The position numbers were made by a program, and so were the translations under genes. Under the pieces are notes generated by a model. The model was given only the letters and a program-made list of their open reading frames with translations, ran no database searches and had not been told where the DNA came from. This document shows, in pieces, positions 18,360 to 30,547 of a stretch of 64,000 bases of DNA; position 1 is the first letter of the stretch, and each line of letters begins with the position of its first letter. Source of the DNA: Gordionus sp. m RMFG-2023 (Eukaryota; Nematomorpha; Gordioida; Chordodea; Parachordodidae); assembly GCF_954871325.1 (NCBI RefSeq), contig NC_088778.1:4187743-4251742 (forward strand), written 5' to 3'.

Positions 18360-19165
18360 AATTAAACACCTGATGGAGAAATTCTAATATTACACATATT
18401 TTTAAAGCAGTTAAAAATTTAAATATTTAAGTCTAGTATGATTTCCTGGTCTTTTTGTCCAAAATTACCACTCTGGAATCTTTCCGATTTAAAAGTGATG
18501 TTAGTATATTATTTTAATTACTCTTAAAAAAAACTAAATTGAAGAGTAGAGAAGAAATATGTTTTTTAGAACTAAACATATTATTTGAAGTTAACCATAT
18601 ATTTAAGTAAAGATGGCTTTAATCTTAAGCCGATTTTTAAAAATGGCTGACTCAATATTTTTATAACCGTTTAAATCTGCTCAAATAGAGCCGTTTAATA
18701 ACACTACCTTTATCCATTATCATTTGTTTCTAATGAAGGATGTTGTCAACAATTTGAATTTTAGAGAAATTAATAGATAGACCTAATGAATAGGTTTTAA
18801 ATGAAGACACGCATAAATAAATTTGCAGATTACACCATTATTCATCCCAAATATTAGATTGACAACCATAATTTAATGTGTTAATTTAAGGCCTTTTGAT
18901 AATTATATCAAATTTTAAATAAAATTTATTAATATTATAAAACTCCATCTTGCAGAAATGAATTGAATATATTACAAATAAAGAAATTATATAACGATTT
19001 TTATAATATAAATATTTAATAATAAAAAAGTTATAAGTTTGTTTGAAGGTGTTTTGGAAAACATTACACACCGAATAATCCAAATAAGTTATTTAGTTGA
19101 ATAAATGGTGTATATAATAAATATAGTTATAAAATTCTTTCAAAAGAAATTTTACTTCAATACAG
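18360..19165 (+). repeat. Repeat family A, copy 2
   Basis: About 0.8 kb collinear with 1,250-2,150. It starts at CTGATGGAGAAATTCTAATATTACAC and keeps GTCCAAAATTACCA, GAAGAGTAGAGAAGAAATATG, CAGATTACACCATTATTCATC, AACTCCATCTTGCAGAAATG and AATAAGTTATTTAGTTGAATAAA. No coding potential. Confidence 0.75.
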
Positions 19166-20560
19166 TTGAAAAATTAATATATATTATAATATCCTCTTCT
19201 TTCTCTTGAGAATCCATTATTGTACAGCTATTTGAGCTGTACAATGTATGAATTTTTTTTTGCCATTAATACTCTAACTAAGGGTGCACGATAATGTGTG
19301 AAGTTATTTAAAACCGCATAAACGCTAATATTCTGTTTAATAATAAGCACTTTTGAGTCTTTTTCAAAAGTATACTATAATTTATTAGTCAACCCTAAAA
19401 TTATATCAAATACTTTTCTCGTTTGATCGTTTCTGTAAATCAGTTCGATCAATTTCACAAGAAAAATGTTAGTCATTTTGGAGGAATCTGGCTTAAAATC
19501 TAAAATCCATTTTATAAAAACTTTTATAAAATAAATTCCAATCCAAAATCCTCAAGTTTATCATATATTTTTTTAAATCACTCAATAATGTTAACTTTAT
19601 AAAATCAATTTTCGCAATTTTAATTTTAAATAATAATAATTCTATAGCAATTAAAAAATTTGATTGATGAGATATTAATAAAAATAATCAATTACCAAAC
19701 TAAATTCAGAACAAATTTGTTGATCCAAAATTTATCTATAATTAATAATTGTGTGCCAGATCTTTAAACAATGTTTGTTTAAAGGTTAATTATGCAAATA
19801 ACACTAACTACTTGATAGAAATTTTCAAGGATGGAAAAATAATTTTCCTTTTATACCACCTCCATCTATAACTTTAGAGAGTGTAACATACTCACTTTCA
19901 ATTGAAACAACTTACAACACCTCATCTTCTAAAGAATATGATGATGATAAATGATAAATAATAAATGTTAATAGTAGAGATACAAATAAAAAAATTTATA
20001 ATAACCAAATGCACATAGACATAAAAGGTTCTGTTTAACATAAAACTAACAGTTTAAAAAAATATAAATAATATATGACTGAAATTAAACTTCTCCATAT
20101 TCAAATAAGTCATATTTTCCTTTTATTTTATCATTATAAATTACATTTTATTTCCCTTTAACCAAAAACAATTTTCCATTTATATCTTTTTTCTAACAAT
20201 AAAATCTTCAAATAACCAATTAGGTAAAATGAAAAATGTTCGTTTTAAAATTGATATCAAAAAATAATATCAATTGTCAAAATAAATTGATTTTTAAAAT
20301 AATGTTAATATAATAAAATAAAACGTTAATATAAAATAATCTCGATCACTTATTTAACAATGACCAACCACCTATATACTTCTTACTACAAAGAAAAAAA
20401 CCAAATAATTTAGTATTGAATTATCTAATAAAGATGATAGTCATAACTTAAAAAATTGCCATGAATTTTTCAGAATTTATAACTAATATAGCCCATATAT
20501 TTTTAGGGATAAAAAACATTTAACTGCACTAAATATAATTACTTATTCTGAACCCATAAT
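19166..20560. other. AT-rich DNA, nothing recognised
   Basis: No gene or repeat partner is supported. A short inverted pair around 19,223-19,244 (TACAGCTATTTGAGCTGTACA) is a small palindrome only. Confidence 0.35.
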
Positions 20561-21830
20561 CGCAAAAGATAACAAATCTATCTCTCTACCTAACCTAATA
20601 AAAGACAGGATCAAAAATTTGGAAAAACACACAATTAGAATATAATGAAAGTTTCAGTAAAACCTACAACAAAATATCCAAAAAAATAAATGGAGGCGAC
20701 ATAATGGGCAAAAATAAATCTCTTCACTAACAAAACTAATTCCATTTAACGACGAGACCCTTGACAATCTAAAATCCTTTCATCCACCTACCTCTTACAT
20801 AAGCTAATAAACCCACCGCTCAATATCCTCCCTTTCATAATCACAAATCGATATTTGTCGAACTATATGAGAATTTAATACATTTTCAGCAGCAGGCTTG
20901 GATGGTTATAGATCTTATTTCGAAACATTTCTAAAATCTCATAATTCCAATAATCTTTCAACTCACTCTTCCTTATTAATATAGCTACTAAAGATATATC
21001 CACATTAGCTCATAATCTTTGTGCCAACTTTATTGCTTTCGAAAAATCTAATGGAGGCATCTGCCAAATCGCAATCGGTTTACTTTTCAGACGTCTGATA
21101 ACCAAAACTATTACAAAAAAAATAAGATCTGATTCTCAGTTCTTTCTGGGAAAAAAACCAATTAAGATGCGGAACGTAAGAAAGCGTAGATATAGCCTCT
21201 CACTGCCTACGAATCTACCTTCAGCATCCACCAATAAACTCCGTGTTATGCGAAATCGATTTCAAGAATGCCTTCTATAAAATTTCGCGTTCATCAGCAC
21301 TCGAATCATTTTACGATAATTTCCCGCCATATTCGCGCTTCGTTTTGCTATAACAAGAGCACTCCCCTCATTTTTAATGGTAACATTATTTTTTCCAAAG
21401 AGGGAGTACAACAGGGCAACCCCTTGGTTCCTATTCTCTTCTGTTTAGCAATACACAACAGATGTAAGATCTTAAATTAGATTTCGACCTCGACCTTAAC
21501 TTATGATATCTAGTTGATGGCACATATGCGGTAATTCACATTAGATAAGCAAAGCCCTTAGCCATCTCGAAACTGAATGCATTAAAATTGATTTACAATT
21601 AAACAAAACCAAAACAGAAATATGTTACCTTAACCCGGTGACACCCTTTGAATTTTTTGAAGATTATAGTATTATCGAAAAAAAAAGATATCCAACTCCT
21701 GTGCTGCCCATAACTAATTAATAATATATCGGAAAAAATCAATAAAACATTTTCTGAAATGCAAAACCATGAAAAGTTTATTAATCCCTACACACCAACT
21801 TAGACAAGAATACTCTAATTTTAACAAAAC
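20560..21830 (+). pseudogene. LINE (non-LTR) reverse-transcriptase relic
   Basis: Pieces of one reverse transcriptase appear in order on the plus strand in shifting frames. Around 20,890-20,960 there is SAAGLDGYRSYFETFLKS (finger region). At 21,028-21,130 comes AFEKSNGGICQIAIG followed by RRLITKTITKK, like the common KPNGGIRPIAVG..RRLxxK block. At 21,370-21,480 comes SKEGVQQGNPLVPILFCLAI, the QGDPLGPLLF motif. The YxDD catalytic box is not readable. Several frame changes and stops make it a dead copy. Its 3' end abuts repeat family A at 21,830. Confidence 0.7.
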
Positions 21831-22090
21831 ACTCGATGGGGAAATTCTAAAATTATACTTCTTTCATTTATATTTTATAAAACTCTATCTTGCGGAAATA
21901 AATATATTATAAATAAATATTATATTACGATTATTTCTATAATATTTAAAATAAAAATGTTACAAGTTTGTTTGAAGTATTTTGAAATCTTATTTTTATT
22001 ACGCTCTGAAATTTTATGTAATCCAAGAATTCATCACAAGAAATTATAATTTAAATAAGTTATTTATGGTTGAATAAAACCTGCATATAT
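21830..22090 (+). repeat. Repeat family A, copy 3 (internally deleted)
   Basis: Starts at CTCGATGGGGAAATTCTAAAATTATAC and jumps after about 35 bp to the AAACTCTATCTTGCGGAAATAAA part, then ends in AATAAGTTATTTATGGTTGAATAAA. About 0.55 kb of the family's middle is missing. It follows the LINE relic without a gap. Confidence 0.7.
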
Positions 22091-22407
22091 ATAGTATGAA
22101 ATTTATTTATTTAATACCTATATTTACTTTAATATATTTACTATTCAATATAATATAATATAATGACTTGATGATTGAACTGATATTCATTTGGACAATT
22201 ATTTTGTATAACATAAATGTGATCTTATATCGAAAATTAAAATTAAAATTACAAATTCAAATTTCGCATTTTACTAATTTTAACAATTTGTAGGGATCAT
22301 CATATGATAGTAGAAATTTTGATTGGTACTAAATTAAAAAAAAATTCATAAAAATATATTACAATTCTTCCTAAAAATATTCATGTCTTATAAGGTAAAT
22401 TAAAAGC

Positions 22408-23415
22408 TTGAGGTGGAAATTTCAAAATTATACATCTTTTTTAAGCATATAAAAAGTTTTCTTAAAATTAAGATATTTTTTGTCAGTTATGTTTTCATGA
22501 CCTTTTTGTCCAGGACATTTCTGTCCGGGTCTAAACTGTCAAATACGTTTTTTGAATTGTTCCGACTAAAACGTGATAATACCATATTATTTTTCTTATC
22601 CTTAATAAAAATATAAATTCACAAGTAACTATGCTTTTTACGATTTTAATTAATCTTACCATATTATATAAAATCAACATATATTACGCAAGGACGGCCA
22701 TAATTCTTTATCAATTGTTTCTATTAAAAGATGTTGTCAGCAATTCAACTACTAAAAAAATTAATAGATAGACCCATTAAGTATGTTTTAAATGAAGACT
22801 GTTGCGTTGTTATATTCTAATTTTTTATTACTTTTATAATCTAATTTTATAACTTTATTTTTTATATTGCGTAACCTTACTTTTTATATTTTGTAATATT
22901 TTACTTTTTGTTTTTCGTTTTTTTAATATTGTATTCTAATTCGGATTTGTAAAATATATATATAAATGAAGTGTAAAATGGAAAAGATAGAGATAATAAT
23001 AATAATAAAAATACATTTTTGTGTAATAGCACAATACATGATTCTTTTCAAAGACATTTTAAGATTACACCATTATTAATCCCAAATAACGATTGCATAT
23101 ATTAATGCTTTAATTTAAGGCATTTTACTAATCCTAAATTTTTAAGTATATATATTATAAAACTCCATCTTGCGGAAATAAATAAAAGAATTATATTGAT
23201 GTTCATAGAATTTAAATATTAAACAATAAAAATATTACTAGTTCGTTTGAAGGTATTTTGTAAAACATTATTTTTATTACACACTGAAATTTTATCTAAC
23301 CCAAGAATTAATAACAAGATAATATAATATGAATAAGTTATTTATTGTTGAATAAGAGCAGTATGTGATATATAGTTATATAATTCTTTCAAAAGCAATT
23401 TAATTAACTTGAATA
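22408..23415 (+). repeat. Repeat family A, copy 4 (interrupted by a solo LTR)
   Basis: Collinear with the other family A copies from GAGGTGGAAATTTCAAAATTATAC to GTTATATAATTCTTTCAAAAGCAATTT. It is split at 22,800-23,050 by a 251-bp LTR-like insertion, on either side of which the family sequence continues exactly (ATGAAGAC, then ATTTTAAGATTACACCATTATT). Confidence 0.75.
22795..23055. mobile_element. Solo LTR fossil with 5-bp target duplication
   Basis: The insertion at 22,800-23,050 begins TGTTGCGTTG and ends TTCTTTTCA, i.e. TG...CA, and is flanked by AAGAC at 22,795-22,799 and 23,051-23,055. A TATATATAAATG box-like run and an A-rich AATAATAAAAAT stretch inside fit an LTR. No internal coding region is present, so it is the solo remnant of an LTR retrotransposon, younger than the repeat it interrupts. 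Family not identified. Confidence 0.7.
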
Positions 23416-24780
23416 CTCTTGTTTTTGTGAATATTTTTATTCCAATAAATTTTTCTATATTTAAGCTATTAATATAAGATAAAAAATATGTATGATTAAT
23501 ATAGAAGGAAAAAAAGCAGTATAATTTAGTGTTACATAAATTCATTTATAAAATATAAGGTATTTGATTGTTATTAATGTTAGTTATTTTTTGATTTTAT
23601 AAAGTTGTGTCCCAAATTTTTTGAAAAAATCCTTAAAATTTATAAATTTTAGCAAAATAACAAAACATTTTGGACACATACAAATTAATAAAAATAAAAT
23701 ATTTAAAATACTTGATATGATTCAATTTAATTTATTATATAAAAATTGAAAATACTACCGAACAGATATATATTATAATTAGAATATTGATATATATATT
23801 ATTGATTATAAGGTCATGGACTTTTTAAAATATTTGATATTATATCTTTGATGTAAAACTTGAGGTAGATAGGTTGAAGAAATGATACTTAATTATAGAA
23901 AAATATAAACGTGAAAGTCACGAGTGTTAAAAAAAAGATAATTGTCTTAATTAAAAACAATCTCTTTATTAATATAATCAAAAACCGAATACAATTGGAT
24001 CAATTTACATTTACATTTACATATATATTTATATTCATAATTTAAAATGAAATATTAAATGCTCATCTCTTACGGAGATAATATGTTTTTAATTTGTCAT
24101 CACATAACTGTTGAGATTAGCACATGTTTAACATTATTTGAAATATGATTTAGATTTTAATTTTTTATAAATGAAGCATTCTTTGCTCATTTTATGTATT
24201 GAATTTATTTATTTTACATAAACTACGATATTTTATAATAATAAATAACATATTTTTGCATTATTTTCTGTAACTTTATTTTTCAAAAAAAATATTCTAA
24301 ATTTTTATGAAATTTATTAATTTAATGCCTGCCTAAATTTCTATTTTCCTCGATGATCTCCCAAATATACAAAAAAAATTAAAAATTAGTATATTGCAAA
24401 ATTTTGAATATAAATCAAAATAATAATAATGACTGCATTTATAATTTTAATTAAATTTTTGATATATGATCTCATCCATGTTATATAAAAGTTATAATTG
24501 TCCAAATGAATATCAGTTCTGATCAGCGACTGTTCTGACTTCATTAATTAAATTTTGTTAAGTTCCAAAAATATAATTTTGTAAAGTATATATTATAACT
24601 ATTTGTTTATTGATATTATATTGTAAATTACAATTTTGTCTAATTTTTAATTTATTTTAAGGATATAAAAATTTGTAATAAAGATTACAAACTTTATATT
24701 TGTGTTTAAGGTGTTCCACAATACCGTTTTAATATTCCTTAAGATAACCTACAAAAGAATACATTTGGCGACGAGTAAAA
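23416..24780. other. AT-rich DNA, nothing recognised
   Basis: No supported gene. There is a short TTTACA tandem run at 24,006-24,022. The small open frame 23,342-23,545 on the minus strand overlaps the end of repeat family A and is not convincing. Confidence 0.35.
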
Positions 24781-24784
24781 AGTA

Positions 24785-25515
24785 ATAAATGAAAAAATTT
24801 TATATTATATATACCTTAAATAACTTATTCATATTGTATTATATTATCTTGTGATTAATTCTCTGGATTATTTAAAATTTTAGTGTGCAATAAAAATAAG
24901 GTTTTTAAATACCTACAAACAAACTTGTAACATTTTTTATTGTTAAAAGTTATATTATAAGAATCGTAATATAATTTATTTATTTTTGATATATTTATTT
25001 CCGCAAGATGAAGCTTTATAATATTATAGTAAATTTTAGTTAAAAACTAATAAGATTAGTAATGGCTTAAATTAAAATATTATTATATGATTGTCGATCT
25101 TTTTATGATGAATATTGATGCATTCTGAAAATTTATTTTTTATACGTGTCTTCATCTGAAACTTATTTAATGGATCTATCTATGAATTTTTTAATATTCA
25201 AATTGCTAATAACATCATTCAATAGATACAATGTGCCAAGAATTAAGGCCATCCTTAAAGCAATATACGGTTGACTTTAAATAATAAGTTTAGATTAATT
25301 TAAATCGTAGAAAAACTTAACTAGACATTTGAATTTATATTTTTTTAAAGCATAAGTAAAATAAGATATTATCACGTTTTACGTATTTGATAGTTAAATC
25401 AGGGAGAATTGCCCTGGAGCAAGACCCTGACAATACTGGACATAAATGGTTAATTTTAAGGAAATTTTGAAATGATTAATAAGAGAGTATAATTTTATGA
25501 TTTTCCCATCAAATA
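24785..25515 (-). repeat. Repeat family A, copy 5 (inverted)
   Basis: Reverse-orientation copy: CCGCAAGATGAAGC at about 25,002, AACAAACTTGTAACATTTTT at about 24,918 and AATAACTTATTCATATTG at about 24,820 are the complements of family landmarks. The outer end is near CATCAAATATTTAATT at about 25,510. No coding potential. Confidence 0.7.
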
Positions 25516-28064
25516 TTTAATTTTTTCAATTGGTGTTTTGTCTAATGTCTCTTGGTCCTTGGTTATCGTCCAATGTCTTTTTGCCCAGAGTATTTTTAGT
25601 AGATTGGTTGAAAATGGTAATAACTACTCGATTAAACATTTAAAAACAAGTTTGAATCATTTAGCATTCAAGGATATATATTAAAATATAATCACTATTT
25701 CCTATAAAATAATATTATGCCGTGTATAGTCAAAATATATTGAAAACCAAATTCTGCCAAATTATACCATGATTGAGAACCCTTATATTCACTAACTTGG
25801 GTAGCTGGAAACATCAATTATCAATATATCTAACTAATGTTTTTTTACTCATACTAAGCATACAAATAGTTACCAATAATAGCTTAAATTTTTTAGGTTA
25901 TCAATGAAAGATAAAAGAGATTTATAAATTTTCAAAAAGGAAGTTGAAACGGCATCATGATGATTATTTAAAGCAGGGTTCAATATTCAAACATCAAATA
26001 TCCTGCTCTTTTTATAATAAAAAAAAATGTAAAGATTATTTGCTCAAATTTTTGGCAAAATTTTCAAATGCTCATTTGAAGATTAGTGTTAAACGCTTAT
26101 TTAAAGCAATGAAATTCTTGATATATAATAGAAAAGCTAGTTTTATTTCAGGTATAGAAATGGATTTAATTTATTCTTTAAGATACAAACATATAAAAAT
26201 AATATAATAAATATACAGAATAAGGACATATCCTCTATATTTTTTTACATGGAATAAAGTGATTCTCGGACATTTTATTAAATAAAAAAATTTCTTAGGA
26301 GAATTTAGATCAATCGATTTGAAGGTTAAATTCTTTTTTTTGATAACTGGTCATTCATATAGGTCCTCTTTACAACGGTATATGCACAAAAAAGTAAGAT
26401 ACATATTTAACCCCCCCCCCCCAATCCAGAAAGAACTAATCGATATCATAAGCAGATACAAACACGAATCTCGAAAGCAAGAAAATTCACTTTGATTTTA
26501 TATTAAGTTTACTATTTAATATAATGATAAAATTTATATAAAAATATTTTATGACTGACTGCATTGTTAATCGTAATTATTTGGCATATCAACAATTTAT
26601 ATAACGAGTTAGATTGTAGTGCCAAGTGAATTTCAAATCTTATCTGAAATGTTCAAGACAAAAACACATAGGCAAAAATACCTCGGACAAATAGATGCCA
26701 ATGCTTAAAAAGACGAATAATTTTAAAGTTACCCCTTTTTGAAGAATTTAAACAAATTTTAAAAATTGGGATAATTTTTTCAAGGCCTTTTTGTCCATGT
26801 GTTTCTGTATAGTGTTTTTTTGCTCGGGTTCGGGCTTTTTTGTCAAACTTTTCTCTGAATAATTTATTTTATTGGTCAAATTTAAGCAAAAACGTTTGAA
26901 AATCAACAAAATATAACATTTTAAAAAAATTGGGATTTTATTATAAAATATTTATATATAAAAATCACAAAGGATTTACTTATAAAAGAGTTTTGGGGCA
27001 AAATGATCAAAATTCTAGTGAGTATTCTCAAAAAAATTTTTAAAATATTTATAGATTATTTTTTCAACTTATTCATTTAATCCCAATTTCACATAATAAC
27101 ATAATTTAAAAAAAATATTAAATTAAAAATTAGATGAATAAAAATATTTATATAACCATTTTTTTAAAAAGGGACGAAGTCACACTAAAGAGGTGTGAAT
27201 GCTTAAGAAATTGGATTGAGAAATTTCGAGAAAATCTGCTGGCGAAGACAGAATATTTTGCTGGGGTCTAATGAATCTACCGCGTTGATAAAATATAGTC
27301 CTTTATTACTTTTTAACCTCGAGCAGTTTATGCTACCATGGTTCTAATGTCATAAACTTTTATATTTATTTCAAGATTTTACTCTATAGATTATATTTTA
27401 TATTATTCTTAAATATTGCTATTCTTCTCATTCAAAACCTATGGTATTCTGCATTATCAAACAGAAGAAATATTTTTTTACGATTTTCTTATTTTAAAAA
27501 AATAATTGCAATAAAAATTATAGGCGACAAGATTATGAAAATTTAAAGGAGAGAAATTTATTGTCCAGTTTTATGACTAATTTATTGGTTTGGTTACATA
27601 AATCTTAGTATGTTAAAGAATAATGTTTATCAAATTGTTTACTAAAAATAGACTTCAAATACTTTTAGTATCGAATACTTGAATTATGAGAATATTAAAA
27701 TAATTCTGATTTAACACTATAAAATTGTTTGATAAATATAGTTTTATATTAGTTTATTAATGCTTTGTTTAAAATTGATATGAGAATTAAAGGCCTTAAA
27801 GTATTTTAATGATATTAAAAAGTCGTGAAAGTAAATTATATTTTGTTTAGCATATGAAATTACTCAAAAAATTTATTTTTATTTAATTCAAAAATTACCA
27901 TTCCATTTTTTCACCATATCACCTTATAATTTTTATTTAATTTTATAAGCGTAGTAATTTTTTATTAGGGCTAAAATAATCATATCAAAAGCTATTAGTA
28001 GTTTTCTAATATTTATTGGATAAAAAAATATCAAATCAATGAATATTGTTTTATTTATCTTGAG
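25516..28064. other. AT-rich intergenic DNA
   Basis: No gene supported. A 14-base C tract lies at about 26,409-26,422. The minor plus-strand open frame at 25,944-26,207 has Lys/Phe/Ile-rich composition typical of chance in AT-rich DNA. A patch at 27,170-27,300 (GGGACGAAGTCACACTAAAG and onward) is GC-richer but unassigned. Confidence 0.35.
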
Positions 28065-29573
28065 GTGTGAAATAAAATCGTCTATAATACTCAATGGCAT
28101 TAATACTATAGACTGCCGATCGTAATGCTAAAATCAAATTTGAAGTGGCAAAAATTAAATTGAGTAGCAGCCATTTGTGTTTGGAGCTTAAACGTAAGAA
28201 ACATATGATAATTTCATAAATTTCAGGTTTATTTTATTATATATTATATTTATAATGTTATTTTTTCTACTAGATGAATAAAAAATATTTTTAGAGCATT
28301 TATGGTTAGACTGTTTTGATTATTGCCTAATGTAATCAAAAATTAAAATTAGATTTTAGGCAAAAATTTAACAAAACTGTACTTTTTCAAGGGCATAAAT
28401 CAAGTATTATAAAAATATGTTATTTAATTTAAATATTTATAGGTCAAGGAAAATTTTGGTGATTATTTGTAAGAAAAAACTACACTTTATACCATATACT
28501 TTTGGTTATAAAAATACATTTATTTTATTAGTATAACATATATATTATTTGTATTTATTATTGTAAAAATTTATAAGATTATTTTATTTTTCACAATATA
28601 CATATTCATTATTGATTTTTGTACTTTAGTGAATTAAATTTAAATGAATATATTTAGAAATGGATAGTTATAATTATTAGGGAATAAAATAATTCAAAGC
28701 AAAAATAAAATATAAAAAGACTTTTAATTATAAAATATAACCTCTTTTTATTTGCTAAATAAATAAATACAAAAGAAATTATATCAAATCTTTTTTTATA
28801 TAATTTAAAATATTTAACAATAAAATCATATATATTCAATTTTGTTTTTGGAGTATTCTAAAATTCCAAATCACATGTTAAATATTTTCATAGAAAATCT
28901 GACATAATAATTTTTACAAGAAAAAATAGGTTATTAATATAAGCTGCATCTTTAGATTTAATTCTGAATATTTAATTTGAGATATCATACTTATGAAAGG
29001 AAACTTTTTATCCTGAACAATATTTTTGTACAGCCATATGCATTACAATATATTATCATTTTCTTAAAATATAAAAAATGTATTAAATTTTATAATAAAT
29101 TTCAAATCATAATATATCTTTCCTCACTTTAATTTTTGTTATTGAATATATAAATATTAAATTAATTCTTATAAGAAATATTCATTCTAACTTGATAAGA
29201 TATATATTTGAAAATCTTATAAAGAAAACAATAAATCCTTACTTCTCTAGAAATGACAAAATTTTAAACTATATTCTTATTACTATACAAATTTTATTTT
29301 ATATTGACTAGTCTATATAAAATATTAAAGATATTCATTAAGTAATAAACTGCAAATGTTTATAAAATGTTTTTTATTCATCTAGTAAAAAAATAAGATT
29401 TTAAATATAATATATATTAAAAATAAACCCGAAATTTATGAAATTATCATATGTTTCTTACATAAAAGATCCAAACACAAACGCTACTCAATTCAATTTC
29501 TTCAAATACATTAATCTCCAGTCTATACTATTAATGTCATTGATAATACTTGACACTTTATTTGAAGGAATTG
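28065..29573. mobile_element. Large foldback element with ~230-bp inverted ends
   Basis: The left arm, about 28,065-28,300, and the right arm, about 29,365-29,573, are inverted copies. Landmarks are ATGGCATTAATACTATAGAC / GTCTATACTATTAATGTCAT, TGAGTAG / CTACTCA, AAACATATGATAATTTCATA / TATGAAATTATCATATGTTT and CTAGATGAATAAAAAA / TTTTTTATTCATCTAG. The ~1.07-kb centre is AT-rich and encodes nothing recognisable. This fits a non-autonomous foldback DNA transposon. I could not fix the exact ends or a target duplication. Confidence 0.7.
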
Positions 29574-30530
29574 AATTTTAATCTAACAGTATAAAAATCT
29601 AATATGAAGGGGGCGGTTATGACCCATTTCTTCATTGAAATCATGAGAAAGATACAGTTGTCAATCTTTAATGAGAGGTAAAAATAAGACTTTAGTTATC
29701 ATTAAGAATTAAATTTTATTCTAACACAAGGGGGTGGAGGATGACTTTATTCATTCATTGGAAATTCTGAGGGAGGGGGGTGGGTAAAGAATAGTTTTAT
29801 TTTAAGAGTATTTTCATAAGCGTCTAAATGGGCGTTAAATTATTTTTAAGATTATTTCATGGAACATTTATATTCATTCTAATTTGATTTAGGAAATAAC
29901 CAATAACATTAGTGGATATTTCAGAAAAAAACAAAAGACAAAGATAGAAGCAGGTTCTTTGTCTAAGGAATTGAAGATTTTCGCGTTTTGGGGGTATGTT
30001 CTGGAATAATTGAATCTTTGAAGTAATATTTAAAGCGACAGTATGGCTTGTGGAAAATAACTTAAAAAGAGTTTTCTATGAGGTTGAGGATCAAGCGATG
30101 TCATTTCACAACGCCTTTACTAGTTTAAATATGTAACATGTGAGGATCATCTTTGCTTTCTCTTCGATATATTTGATTTGTCAAAGGCAACTGAAGGGCT
30201 TTTATGGAGTGTTATATTATTATTATTATAAAAATTCAACGAGTTAGGCTAAAAACGGATGTTCACCACGGTTAACTTATACATTATAACTTTAGCAGAA
30301 TTTTTAAATTCATCAAGTTAATTTTTTTAATTGAAAAATTTAAGCTCAAACATTTTTCATTTTTACAATTAAGTTAGAACATCGGCACATCTTATATGCC
30401 TCTTTATATTTTTTATTTTTCCAAATAAATAATATTAATTATTGTAAAAGGATAATTGATATTCAATTATGTCACTTCTTGATGCCTAGTTAAATCACTA
30501 GATTTATAACATATGATGTCATCTTTTTAG
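29574..30530. other. 5' flank of RPB9
   Basis: AT-rich with two purine-rich G tracts (29,730-29,790, GGGGGTGGAGG and GGGAGGGGGGTGGG). No other gene. The RPB9 promoter should lie in the right part; no TATA or initiator can be singled out in such AT-rich DNA. Confidence 0.35.
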
Positions 30531-30547
30531 CGCAGCATTTGGAATAA
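30529..30547 (+). promoter_or_regulatory. 3' splice acceptor just before the RPB9 start codon
   Basis: ATCTTTTTAG ends at 30,530 and the RPB9 ATG begins at 30,548, leaving a 17-nt leader. The acceptor could serve a 5'-UTR intron or the addition of a spliced leader. No RNA evidence is available. Confidence 0.45.

Noticed and set aside
25944-26207. Plus-strand 87-codon open frame.
   Set aside because: Lys/Phe/Ile-rich composition, no splice context and no recognisable family; consistent with chance in AT-rich DNA.
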